A program made the position numbers and the translations under genes. From contig NZ_PQDH01000001.1 in assembly GCF_002964605.1 (NCBI RefSeq), positions 186,001 through 250,000 on the forward strand: a stretch of 64,000 bases of DNA, given 5' to 3'. The notes beneath the pieces were generated by a model. The model was not told where the DNA came from and did no database searches. It was given only the letters and a program-made list of their open reading frames with translations. Positions 26,563 through 35,296 of the stretch are shown piece after piece. Every line of letters begins with the position of its first letter. The first letter of the stretch is position 1. The DNA comes from Vallitalea okinawensis (lineage in GTDB: Bacteria > Bacillota > Clostridia > Lachnospirales > PQDH01).

Positions 26563-27201
26563 AAAACTGTTTTGTACATTGCTGCAAACTCTAAACCAGA
26601 AGAATTATCTATCTCTAAGACAGTAGCAAGAAAATTTATCAATACCTATAAAAACGCATATCCTGATGATGTCCTTGAAGAACTGGACTTGTATTATGCT
26701 GGTATCCCTGAAATGAAGTATGAATACTTTTCTGAGCGATCTACGTTGGTCGAAGGTGAGGCTTTTGAAAAGCTTTCATCGGAAGAAAAGATTAACGTAA
26801 AAAAAATTAAAGACCTTAGTGATCAATTTGTTAAAGCTGATAAATATATCATAGCAGCTCCAATGTGGTCCATGTCTTTTCCAGCAATCTTAAAACGTTA
26901 TATTGACTGTGTCATGATTAATGGTAAGACATTAAAGATTAATGAAAAAGAAATTGACCCTCTACTGGATGACAAGCCAAGAAGCTTATTATTTATTCAA
27001 TCATCTGGTGGGGTTTATCCCTTTTTTATTAACTGGAAAGTTAATCATGGCTATGAGTACATCAAAGATATTACAAAAGGGATTGGCATTTCTCATTTTG
27101 ACAAAATATTGGTACAAGGAACTGCTCAATATGAAAACGGACCAGATGTTGCAATTGATAAGGCCATCAGTCAATTTGAAGAGGTTCTTAGAACATTTTA
27201 A
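26557..27201 (+). CDS. azoR: FMN-dependent NADH-azoreductase / NAD(P)H dehydrogenase
   Basis: 214 aa flavodoxin-like protein. N-terminal VLYIAANSKPEELSISKTVA (FMN phosphate site), the ADKYIIAAPMWSMSFPAILKRYID active-site segment, and LLFIQSSGGVYP closely follow AzoR/AcpD quinone reductases. These reduce quinones and azo compounds using NADH. The start at 26557 is preceded by AAAGGAG. It is monocistronic, or read through from the ABC operon 61 bases upstream. Confidence 0.9.
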   Translation: MSKTVLYIAANSKPEELSISKTVARKFINTYKNAYPDDVLEELDLYYAGIPEMKYEYFSERSTLVEGEAFEKLSSEEKINVKKIKDLSDQFVKADKYIIAAPMWSMSFPAILKRYIDCVMINGKTLKINEKEIDPLLDDKPRSLLFIQSSGGVYPFFINWKVNHGYEYIKDITKGIGISHFDKILVQGTAQYENGPDVAIDKAISQFEEVLRTF

Positions 27202-27227
27202 GGATAGCCTAATGGCTATCCTTAAAA
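27196..27227. terminator. Shared hairpin at convergent azoR and hemZ ends
   Basis: TTTTAAGGATAGCC (27196-27209) pairs with GGCTATCCTTAAAA (27214-27227), a 14-bp stem with loop TAAT. It contains the azoR stop (27199-27201) and the hemZ stop (27211-27209). The A/T flanks are part of the stem and no separate T-run is present. Confidence 0.65.
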
Positions 27228-28645
27228 AATTTATGTTTACGTTCTATCATTTCATCAATTCGTTTAATATAGTGTTCAAAATTCTTAACATTTTCAATTC
27301 GTTGTATTTTTTTATCACCTGTATGAATAAGCTTTGTGACAGCCCCTGCTCCCACAGCAATGATATTCTCTTTTTCTTCTATTATCTCAATGTTATAGAT
27401 ACTTTCTTTCCCAGGTAAAGCATAACCGACGTTTTCGAAATTACCTACCATGTTCTTTTGTCTATACATATAATAGGGTTTCATACCTAATTCTAATGCA
27501 CTTTGACGCGTTAGCTTAAGCATGTTTTCAACGTCACGACCTTGAGCCATGATCTCTTCAAGAGGAAGCTCTTTGAGTTTTGAAGCCCTCTTTACAGCCA
27601 TTGTATGAACAGTTATACTATCAGGTCTTAATTCCTGTAGTTCCTTCAATGTTAAGTGAACATCATTATAGTTTTCCTCGGGTAACCCCAATATAATATC
27701 CATATTAATGTTATCAAAGCCCAATTTGCGTGCTAAATAAAAACACTCTTTTATATCCTCTACAGAGTGCTTCCTCCCAATGAGATCTAAGGTCTTTTGA
27801 TTCATGGTCTGAGGATTAATGGAAATACGATCAACATTGTATTTCTTTATGACTTCTAGTTTTTCTTTAGTGATTGTATCAGGTCTCCCTGCCTCAACTG
27901 TGAACTCGTTAATATCTGATAGATCATAAACTGTGGTTAGATGCTTTAGGAGACGATCGAGCTGAGTAGCCGATAGAGAAGTAGGTGTTCCTCCGCCAAT
28001 ATATATTGAACGTAAAGGTTTACCTTTCATTATATTGTGAACGGCATCGATTTCCTTAATAAGTGCCCCTACGTAGGCATCTAAGTGTTTTGAAAATTTC
28101 TCTAGAGAATATGAGGTAAAGGAGCAATACAAGCATTTTGTAGGACAAAATGGTATCCCTATATAAAGACTATATTCATCTTTCTTATTTAGCTTAATTA
28201 CACCCATCTCAGTTGTTGCTACTTCTAGCATGAGATCAATTTTTTCTGTGGAGATGCAATACTCATTTGTCAAAATTGCTGTAATATCCTCTATGCTTCT
28301 CCCACGATCCATCAAATCAAGAATAATCTTTGTCGGTCGAATTCCAGTTAAAATACCCCATGGCATACGCTTACCTAAATATTGACTAAGAGCTTTATAT
28401 ACCGTAAATTTAAGAAGGCGTTTAGCCTTCTTCCTATCAGTTGTCTTATTAACATCATGATTATAGGTTGATACAACTTGACAACCCTTTATAATATTAC
28501 ACCTATACATAGTGTCGGACATGATTGCTTCTATCTGCAAATCACTATTTTGTTCCATACTAATTTCCTCTAAAGGGTAAAATAGCTTAATTAACATTTT
28601 CATTTCATAGTCAAAATCATTACCAATTAACTTTAGATTAATCAT
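27209..28645 (-). CDS. hemZ: HemZ-like coproporphyrinogen dehydrogenase (radical SAM)
   Basis: 478 aa. The radical SAM motif CPTKCLYC binds the 4Fe-4S cluster; then IYIGGGTPTSLS, FTVEAGRPDTI and INPQTMNQKTLDLIGR follow the HemN/HemZ layout, after a roughly 150-residue N-terminal domain typical of HemZ. In Firmicutes HemZ is assigned to oxygen-independent coproporphyrinogen III oxidation, though the true activity in many clostridia is uncertain. It is the last gene of rel-dtd-MBL-hemZ, a common order. Confidence 0.92.
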   Translation of the reverse strand: MINLKLIGNDFDYEMKMLIKLFYPLEEISMEQNSDLQIEAIMSDTMYRCNIIKGCQVVSTYNHDVNKTTDRKKAKRLLKFTVYKALSQYLGKRMPWGILTGIRPTKIILDLMDRGRSIEDITAILTNEYCISTEKIDLMLEVATTEMGVIKLNKKDEYSLYIGIPFCPTKCLYCSFTSYSLEKFSKHLDAYVGALIKEIDAVHNIMKGKPLRSIYIGGGTPTSLSATQLDRLLKHLTTVYDLSDINEFTVEAGRPDTITKEKLEVIKKYNVDRISINPQTMNQKTLDLIGRKHSVEDIKECFYLARKLGFDNINMDIILGLPEENYNDVHLTLKELQELRPDSITVHTMAVKRASKLKELPLEEIMAQGRDVENMLKLTRQSALELGMKPYYMYRQKNMVGNFENVGYALPGKESIYNIEIIEEKENIIAVGAGAVTKLIHTGDKKIQRIENVKNFEHYIKRIDEMIERKHKFFKDSH

Positions 28646-28663
28646 GTCAATCTCCCTCAGAAT

Positions 28664-29296
28664 TTATCTCAAGAAAGGATTATTGGTTTTCTCATAACCA
28701 ATAGAAGTTGAAGGTCCATGCCCAGCATAAACAATAACTTCATCAGGTAAAATCAATAACTTCTCTTTTATGTTATTCGCTAAATCCCCAGGACTACCAT
28801 CATAAAGATCTGTACGTCCAATAGAATCTCTAAACAATGTATCGCCAGCTATTAATAGTTTATCCTTTTCATTGTAATAGCAAATGCTAGCTCTTGTATG
28901 ACCTGGCACTTTAATCACCTTAACAGTCGACTCACCAACCTGGATCTCATCACCTTCCCTAACAACTTGATCAGCTGTAAAGGATTCTGAGTCTTTCATT
29001 AGAACACTCATTAAGCTCAAATCAGGGTTGTAGAGGTATTCTTCTTCATCAGCATGAATAATAATTTTGGCACCAAGTGCATCTCTCACTTTAACAGTGT
29101 CCATAATATGATCATAATGACCGTGGGTTATTAGTATGCGATCAACTTTCCATCCATAATCACTTATCATGTTAATGATACGCTCACCTTCATCACCTGG
29201 ATCAACAATTACTGCTTCGTTGGTTGCTTCATCAATCAAAATATAGCAATTGGTTTGCAACATACCTACTGGTAATACCTTAACTATCATACTCAT
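28664..29296 (-). CDS. Glyoxalase-II-like metallo-beta-lactamase hydrolase
   Basis: 210 aa. THGHYDHI supplies the H-x-H-x-D-H metal motif; further ligands are in VPGHTRAS, IAGDTLF and VYAGHGPSTSIGYEK. The short form without the GlxII C-terminal helical domain resembles YcbL/YqgX hydrolases. It begins 2 bases after dtd, with AAGGAG 8 bases upstream, so it is translationally linked. Confidence 0.92.
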   Translation of the reverse strand: MSMIVKVLPVGMLQTNCYILIDEATNEAVIVDPGDEGERIINMISDYGWKVDRILITHGHYDHIMDTVKVRDALGAKIIIHADEEEYLYNPDLSLMSVLMKDSESFTADQVVREGDEIQVGESTVKVIKVPGHTRASICYYNEKDKLLIAGDTLFRDSIGRTDLYDGSPGDLANNIKEKLLILPDEVIVYAGHGPSTSIGYEKTNNPFLR

Positions 29297-29298
29297 TA

Positions 29299-29748
29299 TT
29301 AAAACTCCTTATCACTATCCAATAATAAAGTTACAGGACCATCGTTAGTTAATGTTACTTCCATGTGAGCTCTAAACTGTCCTGTTTGAACAGTGACATA
29401 ACTCTCTTTAGCTTTATCAATAAATTGATTAAATAGTCCTTCTGCCTCTACAACAGGTGCTCCAGTTGAATAACTTGGTCTTCTACCCTTACGACAGTCA
29501 CCATAAAGTGTAAAGTTAGGTACAATGAGCAGACCACCCTTTACATCACTAAGAGACAAGTTCATTTTATCATTCTCGTCTTCAAATATTCTCAGTTTTG
29601 TAATTTTCTCAAGCATATATTCCATGGTTTTTTCATCGTCTCCCTGTTTAAATCCAACTAAAACCATGATTCCTTTTTCAATCTTGCCAATAATTTGATC
29701 TTCAACAACAACTTGTGCATGACTAACTCTTTGTATCACTGCTCGCAT
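29299..29748 (-). CDS. dtd: D-aminoacyl-tRNA deacylase
   Basis: 149 aa. RAVIQRVSHAQV start, LSLSDVKGGLLIVPNFTLYGDCRKGRRPSYSTGA (the SQFTLY-like and GRRPS substrate motifs) and the C-terminal NDGPVTLLLDS with the Gly-Pro cross-subunit motif variant. It removes D-amino acids from mis-charged tRNA. The start at 29748 is 6 bases after GGAGG. Confidence 0.95.
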   Translation of the reverse strand: MRAVIQRVSHAQVVVEDQIIGKIEKGIMVLVGFKQGDDEKTMEYMLEKITKLRIFEDENDKMNLSLSDVKGGLLIVPNFTLYGDCRKGRRPSYSTGAPVVEAEGLFNQFIDKAKESYVTVQTGQFRAHMEVTLTNDGPVTLLLDSDKEF

Positions 29749-29789
29749 CATGTACCTCCAAATACTAAAATATACTCTATCACAACTCC

Positions 29790-32009
29790 TTAATAGGAGG
29801 TTCTTATAATATCACGTATACCTGGTATCATATTTATCTTGTCAATGATTTTCTCAAGCTGAGCTTTACCATTGATTTCAATAGTTATATTGAAATAAGC
29901 TGAACCTTCTTTAGTGGTTCTTGCATTCAAGTATCTGACGGGTATTTTTTCGTCTTTAAGTATACTGGATATATCTATTATAATACCCTGTCTGTCATCA
30001 GAAATTACTTGAATTTCAGTTTGATACAGGCGTTTTGGCATTTCCTGTTCATCACCTAACCATTCTGCATCGATTAGTCGTTGACGATCCTCTTCAGAAC
30101 AGTGGATCATATTAACACAATCAGTACGATGAATAGAAACACCTCTTCCCCTTGTGACAAATCCGATAATTTCATCACCTGGTACTGGGTTACAGCATTT
30201 AGAGAACCTAACAGCTACATCATGGATCCCACGAACTGTTATACCACTCTTAGACTTCTTAGGTGTCTGTGGTACTTTTTGATCAGTCATCTGCTCAATG
30301 ACTTCTTCATCAGTAATATTCGTCTTTTGAAGTTTTTTATGTTCTTCATACAGTCGATTAACTACCTGACCTTCTTTTAGTCCTCCATGTCCAATTGCTG
30401 CATAAACTGCATCCCAATCTTTAAAACCATACTTGCGTAGTACAATATCCATCCACTCTGGCTTTAAGATGACACTTAGTTGTATCCCTTTAGACTTTGC
30501 ATATTTATCGAAAAGTTCTTTACCTTTTTCTATGTTTTCCTGCTTAAACTCTTTTCTGAACCATTGATTAATTTTGTTCTTGGCTTGAGAACTCTTTACA
30601 ATGCTTAACCAATCCCGACTAGGTCCTTTTGAGTTTTGAGAAGTTATAATCTCAATACGGTCCCCATTCTTAATTTTATAATCGAAAGTTACAATTTTGC
30701 CATTCACTCTAGCGCCAACCATTTTATTTCCTACTGCCGAATGTATATGGTAGGCAAAATCAATAGGTGTTGATCCTCGAGGCATATCAAAGACATCCCC
30801 CCTAGGTGTAAAGGCATAAACAGAATCATTATAGACATTTAAATCTAGTTTTAGCGCATCCATGAATTCTTTATTATCAGACATTTCTATCTGCCATTCA
30901 AGGATTTGTCTTAACCAAGATAACTTCTCTTCTTCATTTTCCTCGGCACTCTTACCAGATTTACCTTCTTTATACTTCCAATGAGCTGCGATACCATATT
31001 CAGCTGATCGATGCATTTCCAAAGTTCGAATCTGTACTTCAAAGGGTTCCCCTTCTGGTCCCATTAAAGTCGTATGAAGAGACTGATACATATTAGGTTT
31101 AGGCATAGCAATATAGTCCTTGAATCGCCCCGGAATAGGTGTATAAAGTTCATGAATGACACCTAATGCGCCATAACAATCTTTAACAGAATCCACGATA
31201 ACACGGAGTGCAAATAAATCATATATTTGATCCAATGTTTTATTCTGACTAACCATTTTTTTATAAATAGAAAAGAAATGCTTAGGGCGTCCTTCAACTT
31301 TAGCTTCTATACTTACCTGTTCTAGATGTTCATTGATTTCTTTGACAATATTATCGATGAAGTTAAATCGTTCGTCTCTTTTACGATTAATCTTGTGGCT
31401 TAGATCTGAATAAGCTTCTTTATGAAGGTATTTAAGTGCTAAGTCTTCAAGTTCAACCTTAATCTTAGATATACCTAAGCGATGTGCTAGAGGAGCATAG
31501 ATATCCAAGGTCTCTTTTGCCTTTTTCAATTGATTAGGCTCAGGCATATATTTCAAGGTACGTAAATTGTGCAGCCTATCAGCTAACTTAATAAGAATCA
31601 CTCTGATATCTTTCGCCATGGCTAAAAACATTTTTCGATAGTTCTCAGCCTGAATCTCTTCTTTATCAGTGGTATAAGTAATTTCTGTCTGAGTCAACTT
31701 CGTTACACCATCAACCAACTCCGCGACCTCAATACCGAATATTTCAGCCACTTCATCAAAGGAGTACACTGTATCTTCTATAACATCATGTAAAATACCT
31801 GCCGTAATGGATTCTAAGTCTAATTCTAAATCAGCTAAAATATAAGCAACTTCTAGAGGATGTATAATATAAGGTTCCCCTGATTTACGAAACTGATTTT
31901 CATGCGCTTCATTAGCCAACTTGTATGCCTTTTCAACAAGTTCATAGCTATTGGCTGGATGATAAGATTCTATTTTTTCTATTAAACGATCGTATATTTG
32001 ATCAACCAT
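29790..32009 (-). CDS. rel: Bifunctional (p)ppGpp synthetase/hydrolase
   Basis: 739 aa. N-terminal HD hydrolase (FRKSGEPYIIHPLEVAYIL, LHDVIEDT), a synthetase domain (RVIVDSVKDCYGALG, YIAMPKPNMYQSLHTT), TGS (FAYHIHSAVG), the zinc-finger-like CCNPVPGDEI region, and a C-terminal ACT domain. This is the Firmicutes long RelA/SpoT form that makes and degrades (p)ppGpp at the ribosome. Its own promoter is at 32063-32091. Confidence 0.96.
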   Translation of the reverse strand: MVDQIYDRLIEKIESYHPANSYELVEKAYKLANEAHENQFRKSGEPYIIHPLEVAYILADLELDLESITAGILHDVIEDTVYSFDEVAEIFGIEVAELVDGVTKLTQTEITYTTDKEEIQAENYRKMFLAMAKDIRVILIKLADRLHNLRTLKYMPEPNQLKKAKETLDIYAPLAHRLGISKIKVELEDLALKYLHKEAYSDLSHKINRKRDERFNFIDNIVKEINEHLEQVSIEAKVEGRPKHFFSIYKKMVSQNKTLDQIYDLFALRVIVDSVKDCYGALGVIHELYTPIPGRFKDYIAMPKPNMYQSLHTTLMGPEGEPFEVQIRTLEMHRSAEYGIAAHWKYKEGKSGKSAEENEEEKLSWLRQILEWQIEMSDNKEFMDALKLDLNVYNDSVYAFTPRGDVFDMPRGSTPIDFAYHIHSAVGNKMVGARVNGKIVTFDYKIKNGDRIEIITSQNSKGPSRDWLSIVKSSQAKNKINQWFRKEFKQENIEKGKELFDKYAKSKGIQLSVILKPEWMDIVLRKYGFKDWDAVYAAIGHGGLKEGQVVNRLYEEHKKLQKTNITDEEVIEQMTDQKVPQTPKKSKSGITVRGIHDVAVRFSKCCNPVPGDEIIGFVTRGRGVSIHRTDCVNMIHCSEEDRQRLIDAEWLGDEQEMPKRLYQTEIQVISDDRQGIIIDISSILKDEKIPVRYLNARTTKEGSAYFNITIEINGKAQLEKIIDKINMIPGIRDIIRTSY

Positions 32010-32062
32010 CATTCCACCTACTTTGGATATGAATTGTGTAGTAATTTTTAGTTTATCATTCT

Positions 32063-32091
32063 ATTATAAGATTTTTTTTAGAAACTTTCAA
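32063..32091 (-). promoter_or_regulatory. SigA promoter of rel operon
   Basis: TTGAAA (32091-32086), a 17-bp spacer and TATAAT (32068-32063) on the minus strand, directly downstream of the terminator of the ArsR-like gene. Confidence 0.75.
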
Positions 32092-32110
32092 CTTATTCCT
32101 ACTAACGACT

Positions 32111-32137
32111 AAAAAAAAATCCTAAATTCATAGGATT
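32111..32137 (-). terminator. Terminator after the ArsR-like regulator gene
   Basis: AATCCTA (32119-32125) pairs with TAGGATT (32131-32137). On the minus strand the hairpin is followed by eight T's (32118-32111). Confidence 0.85.
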
Positions 32138-32187
32138 TTCTGTCTGAATACTATTATAATTTATTTTTTTAGATAAAGCAAGTTGAT

Positions 32188-32787
32188 CTATTCCTTATCA
32201 AATTCTTCCATGTAAGCAAATAGAAGATCGCACTTTTTTTTGTTGCCTTGATTATCATCTTTTTCATATTTTTTAAATACATCCATCATATATCTATTGA
32301 TTTCTTTTAATTCTTCTTCAGTTACATAAATACTTTCAAAGGATACCCCACCATTAATCTTGGTACTAGGCGGCATCTTATCAAGATTATGACGTTTTTT
32401 ATAGTCTTCAGCCTTTATAATCTGGAAACCAAAGGTTTCCTTGGCAAGATCAAAGACATTACCAAATATACCCTCAATATCACTTTTACTCACAGATTTC
32501 TTAACATCATCGTCCATTTTTATAACAAAACTCTCTGCTGTGGGCAAATAATACTTTGCAATAATACCATTAATGTTTTCAGTATGATCTAAGACTAAAA
32601 TGTTAACAGCTACTAATTTCTGAACATGATAATGGACTTTGGACGGTTTTTCTCCCAATGCTACCCCCATCTGCTTAACAGTCATTGGCTCATTCGCCTC
32701 TAAGACACATTTAAGTATTTTCATACGGTAGGGATCGGAGAATACTTTTACTTCTTCTAAAGTTGTAAGGTTCTTAACTCTATCCAC
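32188..32787 (-). CDS. ArsR-like winged-helix regulator
   Basis: 199 aa. N-terminal winged helix (VFSDPYRMKILKCVLEANEP, MTVKQMGVALGEKPSKVHYHVQKLV) of the HTH_20/ArsR type, followed by a roughly 110-residue uncharacterised helical domain. The GTG at 32787 has GGGAGAGG 8 bases upstream, better than the GTG at 32796 that overlaps it. It is cotranscribed with the MFS exporter ahead of it and is its likely regulator. Confidence 0.85.
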   Translation of the reverse strand: MDRVKNLTTLEEVKVFSDPYRMKILKCVLEANEPMTVKQMGVALGEKPSKVHYHVQKLVAVNILVLDHTENINGIIAKYYLPTAESFVIKMDDDVKKSVSKSDIEGIFGNVFDLAKETFGFQIIKAEDYKKRHNLDKMPPSTKINGGVSFESIYVTEEELKEINRYMMDVFKKYEKDDNQGNKKKCDLLFAYMEEFDKE

Positions 32788-32837
32788 TCTATTCACCTCT
32801 CCCTACATTATAGTCTTGTTCTTAAAATTAAGCAACA

Positions 32838-34118
32838 TTACTCCATGACTTCTTCAGCATGCTCATTATCAAGTGATGCCTTTGGTGGCTTAACCATCCA
32901 ATAATAAGCTAATGCACTTACAAACAGTCCAATGGCTGTTAAGAGTAATATACTGGAAGATGTCATAATATCATATAATGCGCCAAAGACCATCTGTCCT
33001 AATGGAGCAGCTAAAATCATAAATGTCCCTGCAACAGCACTAACTCGACCAAGGATTTCAACAGGTACAATACTTTGTATCTCTGTTTGTAGGGCTATGT
33101 TAATGAGCATAACAATACTGATAACAATTACGCCTGCTAGGATGATTAATGCTATAGGCACCCATAGTGTTACATAGCGCGACATCAATTGTGACCATAA
33201 AGTTAGTGACATACCAGCTACAATGAGAGCACTTAGACTAAACCCTATATAAGTAGCCTTATTATAACCCACCTTTTTAATAACCAATGGTGCAAACAGA
33301 GGTCCAATGAGCATCCCTAGTGCTAATAATGTATTTAGTAAACCAAATTGAATATCGTTCACCAAAAGAATATTTTTTAGTATATAAGGGATTGAAACAC
33401 CAAAGAGAGGTGATAGTGCGAAATTCACAATAAATCCAAAAGTGATGAATGCTAATATTTCTCTTGTCTTAATTATAAATCTAAAACCTTCTTTAAAGTC
33501 AGCTGTAAAACTTTTAAAATTAAGGGGTGATTTTTTCTTCATCGCAGGTAATTGAATAAAGACTTCACTTAATGCAGATATAAAGAAACTCATACTATTT
33601 ATTATTAGAATAACCAGCATTCCAAATACACCGTAAAGAAGACCAGCAACAACAGGTGCTCCTATGTTAGATATACTATCCAAAAACGCGTTGGCGCTAT
33701 TGGCATCAGCTAAATCTTCTTTTTCTACAACAGTAGGTATTACAGTACCCATGGCTGGTGAGAAAAAGATATTGATTAATGCCATGATTAATTCAACAAT
33801 GATAATCAGCCATATAGGTAATTGACCTTGAACAATATAATATGAAGCAAAGAGCATCATCACCACACCACTGAGTATATCTAATCCAACAATAATTTTT
33901 TTCTTATCAAAGCGATCAACGATTACTCCTGCAAAAGGACCGATCAGCAAACGTGGTATATAGGCGATGGCCAGCACTGAAGCAAATAGTGTTGCAGAAC
34001 CAGTCGTGTTAAGTACATATAAGGATAGAACAAAACTTTGAATATATGTTCCAAAATTAGAAACGAACCTTCCCAAAACTGTCAATGCAAGATTCCTATT
34101 TCTTAATAATATTTTCAT
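32838..34118 (-). CDS. MFS efflux transporter (MFS_3 / EntS-like)
   Basis: 426 aa with about 12 hydrophobic helices and the MFS motif-A variant GVIVDRFDKKK after helix 2. The N-terminus (LALTVLGRFVSNFGTYIQSFVLSLYVLNTTGSA) is typical of the MFS_3 group that includes macrolide and siderophore exporters. AGGGGTG precedes the ATG. The substrate is unknown. With the ArsR-like gene it forms a two-gene insert between apt and rel. Confidence 0.92.
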   Translation of the reverse strand: MKILLRNRNLALTVLGRFVSNFGTYIQSFVLSLYVLNTTGSATLFASVLAIAYIPRLLIGPFAGVIVDRFDKKKIIVGLDILSGVVMMLFASYYIVQGQLPIWLIIIVELIMALINIFFSPAMGTVIPTVVEKEDLADANSANAFLDSISNIGAPVVAGLLYGVFGMLVILIINSMSFFISALSEVFIQLPAMKKKSPLNFKSFTADFKEGFRFIIKTREILAFITFGFIVNFALSPLFGVSIPYILKNILLVNDIQFGLLNTLLALGMLIGPLFAPLVIKKVGYNKATYIGFSLSALIVAGMSLTLWSQLMSRYVTLWVPIALIILAGVIVISIVMLINIALQTEIQSIVPVEILGRVSAVAGTFMILAAPLGQMVFGALYDIMTSSSILLLTAIGLFVSALAYYWMVKPPKASLDNEHAEEVME

Positions 34119-34141
34119 AACAACACCCCTATAAAAATAAT

Positions 34142-34189
34142 TTGATCAAGCAAATATACCTTAACGTTCAATATATTTTGCTCGTTCAA
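34142..34189. promoter_or_regulatory. Candidate operator of the MFS/ArsR-like operon
   Basis: TTGATCAAGCAAATATA (34142-34158) and TATATTTTGCTCGTTCAA (34172-34189) form an imperfect inverted repeat. CGTTCAA also recurs at 34165 and 34183. It lies at the transcription start, immediately downstream of the -10 box. Confidence 0.55.
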
Positions 34190-34193
34190 TTTT

Positions 34194-34222
34194 ATTTTAT
34201 CACTAGTAATATATTGTGTCAA
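34194..34222 (-). promoter_or_regulatory. SigA promoter of MFS/ArsR-like operon
   Basis: TTGACA (34222-34217), a 17-bp spacer and TAAAAT (34199-34194) on the minus strand. Confidence 0.8.
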
Positions 34223-34276
34223 GTAATATCTTTCCATTTATTCTGGGCGGAATTGATAAAACCATTGATGTAGAAA

Positions 34277-34377
34277 GCGCATAAGACCTACGATGGAGCA
34301 GGGAAACATGGACGGGAAGCTCCGTAGTCTAAGACATGGACATCTTTTCTGCTGGTGTAATTGTACACCTTATGCGC
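34277..34377 (+). ncRNA. Structured repeat element, copy A (unclassified RNA)
   Basis: Closing stem GCGCATAAG (34277-34285) with CTTATGCGC (34369-34377), then a 3x3 internal loop and TACGA/TTGTA. The core ATGGAGCAGGGAAACATGGAC and an inner hairpin around a second ATGGAC match copies B and C. It lies between the apt terminator and the MFS promoter. The strand is chosen because the conserved single-stranded positions are purine-rich; it could be transcribed the other way. I do not recognise the family. Confidence 0.6.
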
Positions 34378-34409
34378 ATAACCTATATGGATTATTATTT
34401 TTGGGCATC

Positions 34410-34433
34410 AAAAAAGCAGGCTTTCGCCTGCTT
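34410..34433 (-). terminator. Terminator after apt
   Basis: AAGCAGGC (34414-34421) pairs with GCCTGCTT (34426-34433) around TTTC; a run of T's follows on the minus strand. Confidence 0.85.
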
Positions 34434-34439
34434 CAATAA

Positions 34440-34952
34440 TTAATATTTAATGATAGAATGTACGTTATAGCCTTCTAATAACTTTCTACCGTTTAGAAAC
34501 TCTAATTCAATTAAGTAGACAAATCCCACGATTTCTCCACCCATTTCCTCAATGAGCTCTACCATGGCTTTGGAAGTACCACCAGTTGCTAATAAATCAT
34601 CCACGATAACAACTTTCTGTCCTGGTCGAATAGCATCGATATGCATTTCTATGGTAGCCGTTCCATACTCTAAATCATATTCTTTTTCCTTAGTTTCGAA
34701 AGGTAACTTCCCTTTTTTTCTAACTGGGATAAAACCCTTCTTTAAGTTGTATGAAACAGGTACACCAAATATAAACCCTCTTGATTCTGGTCCGATAACA
34801 TAGTCAAAATCTAAATCCTTAATCTTATCTTGAATCTGATTAACAGCTTCAGTTAAGCTATCTGGGTCTTGTAGGATTGGAGTGATGTCTTTAAATACGA
34901 TCCCTTCTTTTGGAAAATCATAAACATCTCTTACTACTTTACTTAAATCCAT
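34440..34952 (-). CDS. apt: Adenine phosphoribosyltransferase
   Basis: 170 aa, the standard length. FKDITPIL near the start, GPESRGFIFG, and the PRPP-binding loop VVIVDDLLATGGT identify APRT. It converts adenine and PRPP to AMP in purine salvage. In many Firmicutes it lies between recJ and rel, as here, but structured elements A and B bracket it. Confidence 0.97.
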   Translation of the reverse strand: MDLSKVVRDVYDFPKEGIVFKDITPILQDPDSLTEAVNQIQDKIKDLDFDYVIGPESRGFIFGVPVSYNLKKGFIPVRKKGKLPFETKEKEYDLEYGTATIEMHIDAIRPGQKVVIVDDLLATGGTSKAMVELIEEMGGEIVGFVYLIELEFLNGRKLLEGYNVHSIIKY

Positions 34953-35160
34953 TAAAAACTCCCCTTTATCTAAAGAAATACTTATTCACAATTAATCCAC
35001 TATATATTATAACATAAGATTGAAAAATTACTAGTACTTTTTTAAAGCTCACCTCAATAAGCAGTCTATGATATGCTGTTCTATTATTTTGCATACTAAA
35101 ATTATCAGTTTTGATTTCAGTAAGCCTGTCCACACACAAACTTAATCCAATGTAGGCCGA

Positions 35161-35264
35161 AAGCATGTAAGGTGTTCTATGGAGCAGCGAACCATGGACT
35201 GTGAGCCCGGCTATCTTAGACATGGACGTCTATCTAGCCGGCGAATAGAATACCTTACAGGCTT
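35161..35264 (+). ncRNA. Structured repeat element, copy B (unclassified RNA)
   Basis: The closing stem 35161-35180 pairs with 35245-35264 over 20 positions with a single mismatch. Inside are ATGG...CCAT, the stem CCGGCTA/TAGCCGG and the hairpin AGAC-ATGGAC-GTCT. It shares core and layout with copies A and C while the stem sequences differ. It lies in the recJ-apt spacer. It overlaps an open frame (34966-35223, minus) that I consider spurious. Confidence 0.65.
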
Positions 35265-35296
35265 GACTCATCACTGATCAGCTAAAGCTTTTGAAT

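Noticed and set aside
34966-35223. 85-codon minus-strand open frame
   Set aside because: It runs through structured element B and has no convincing ribosome-binding site; the coding appearance comes from lack of stops.
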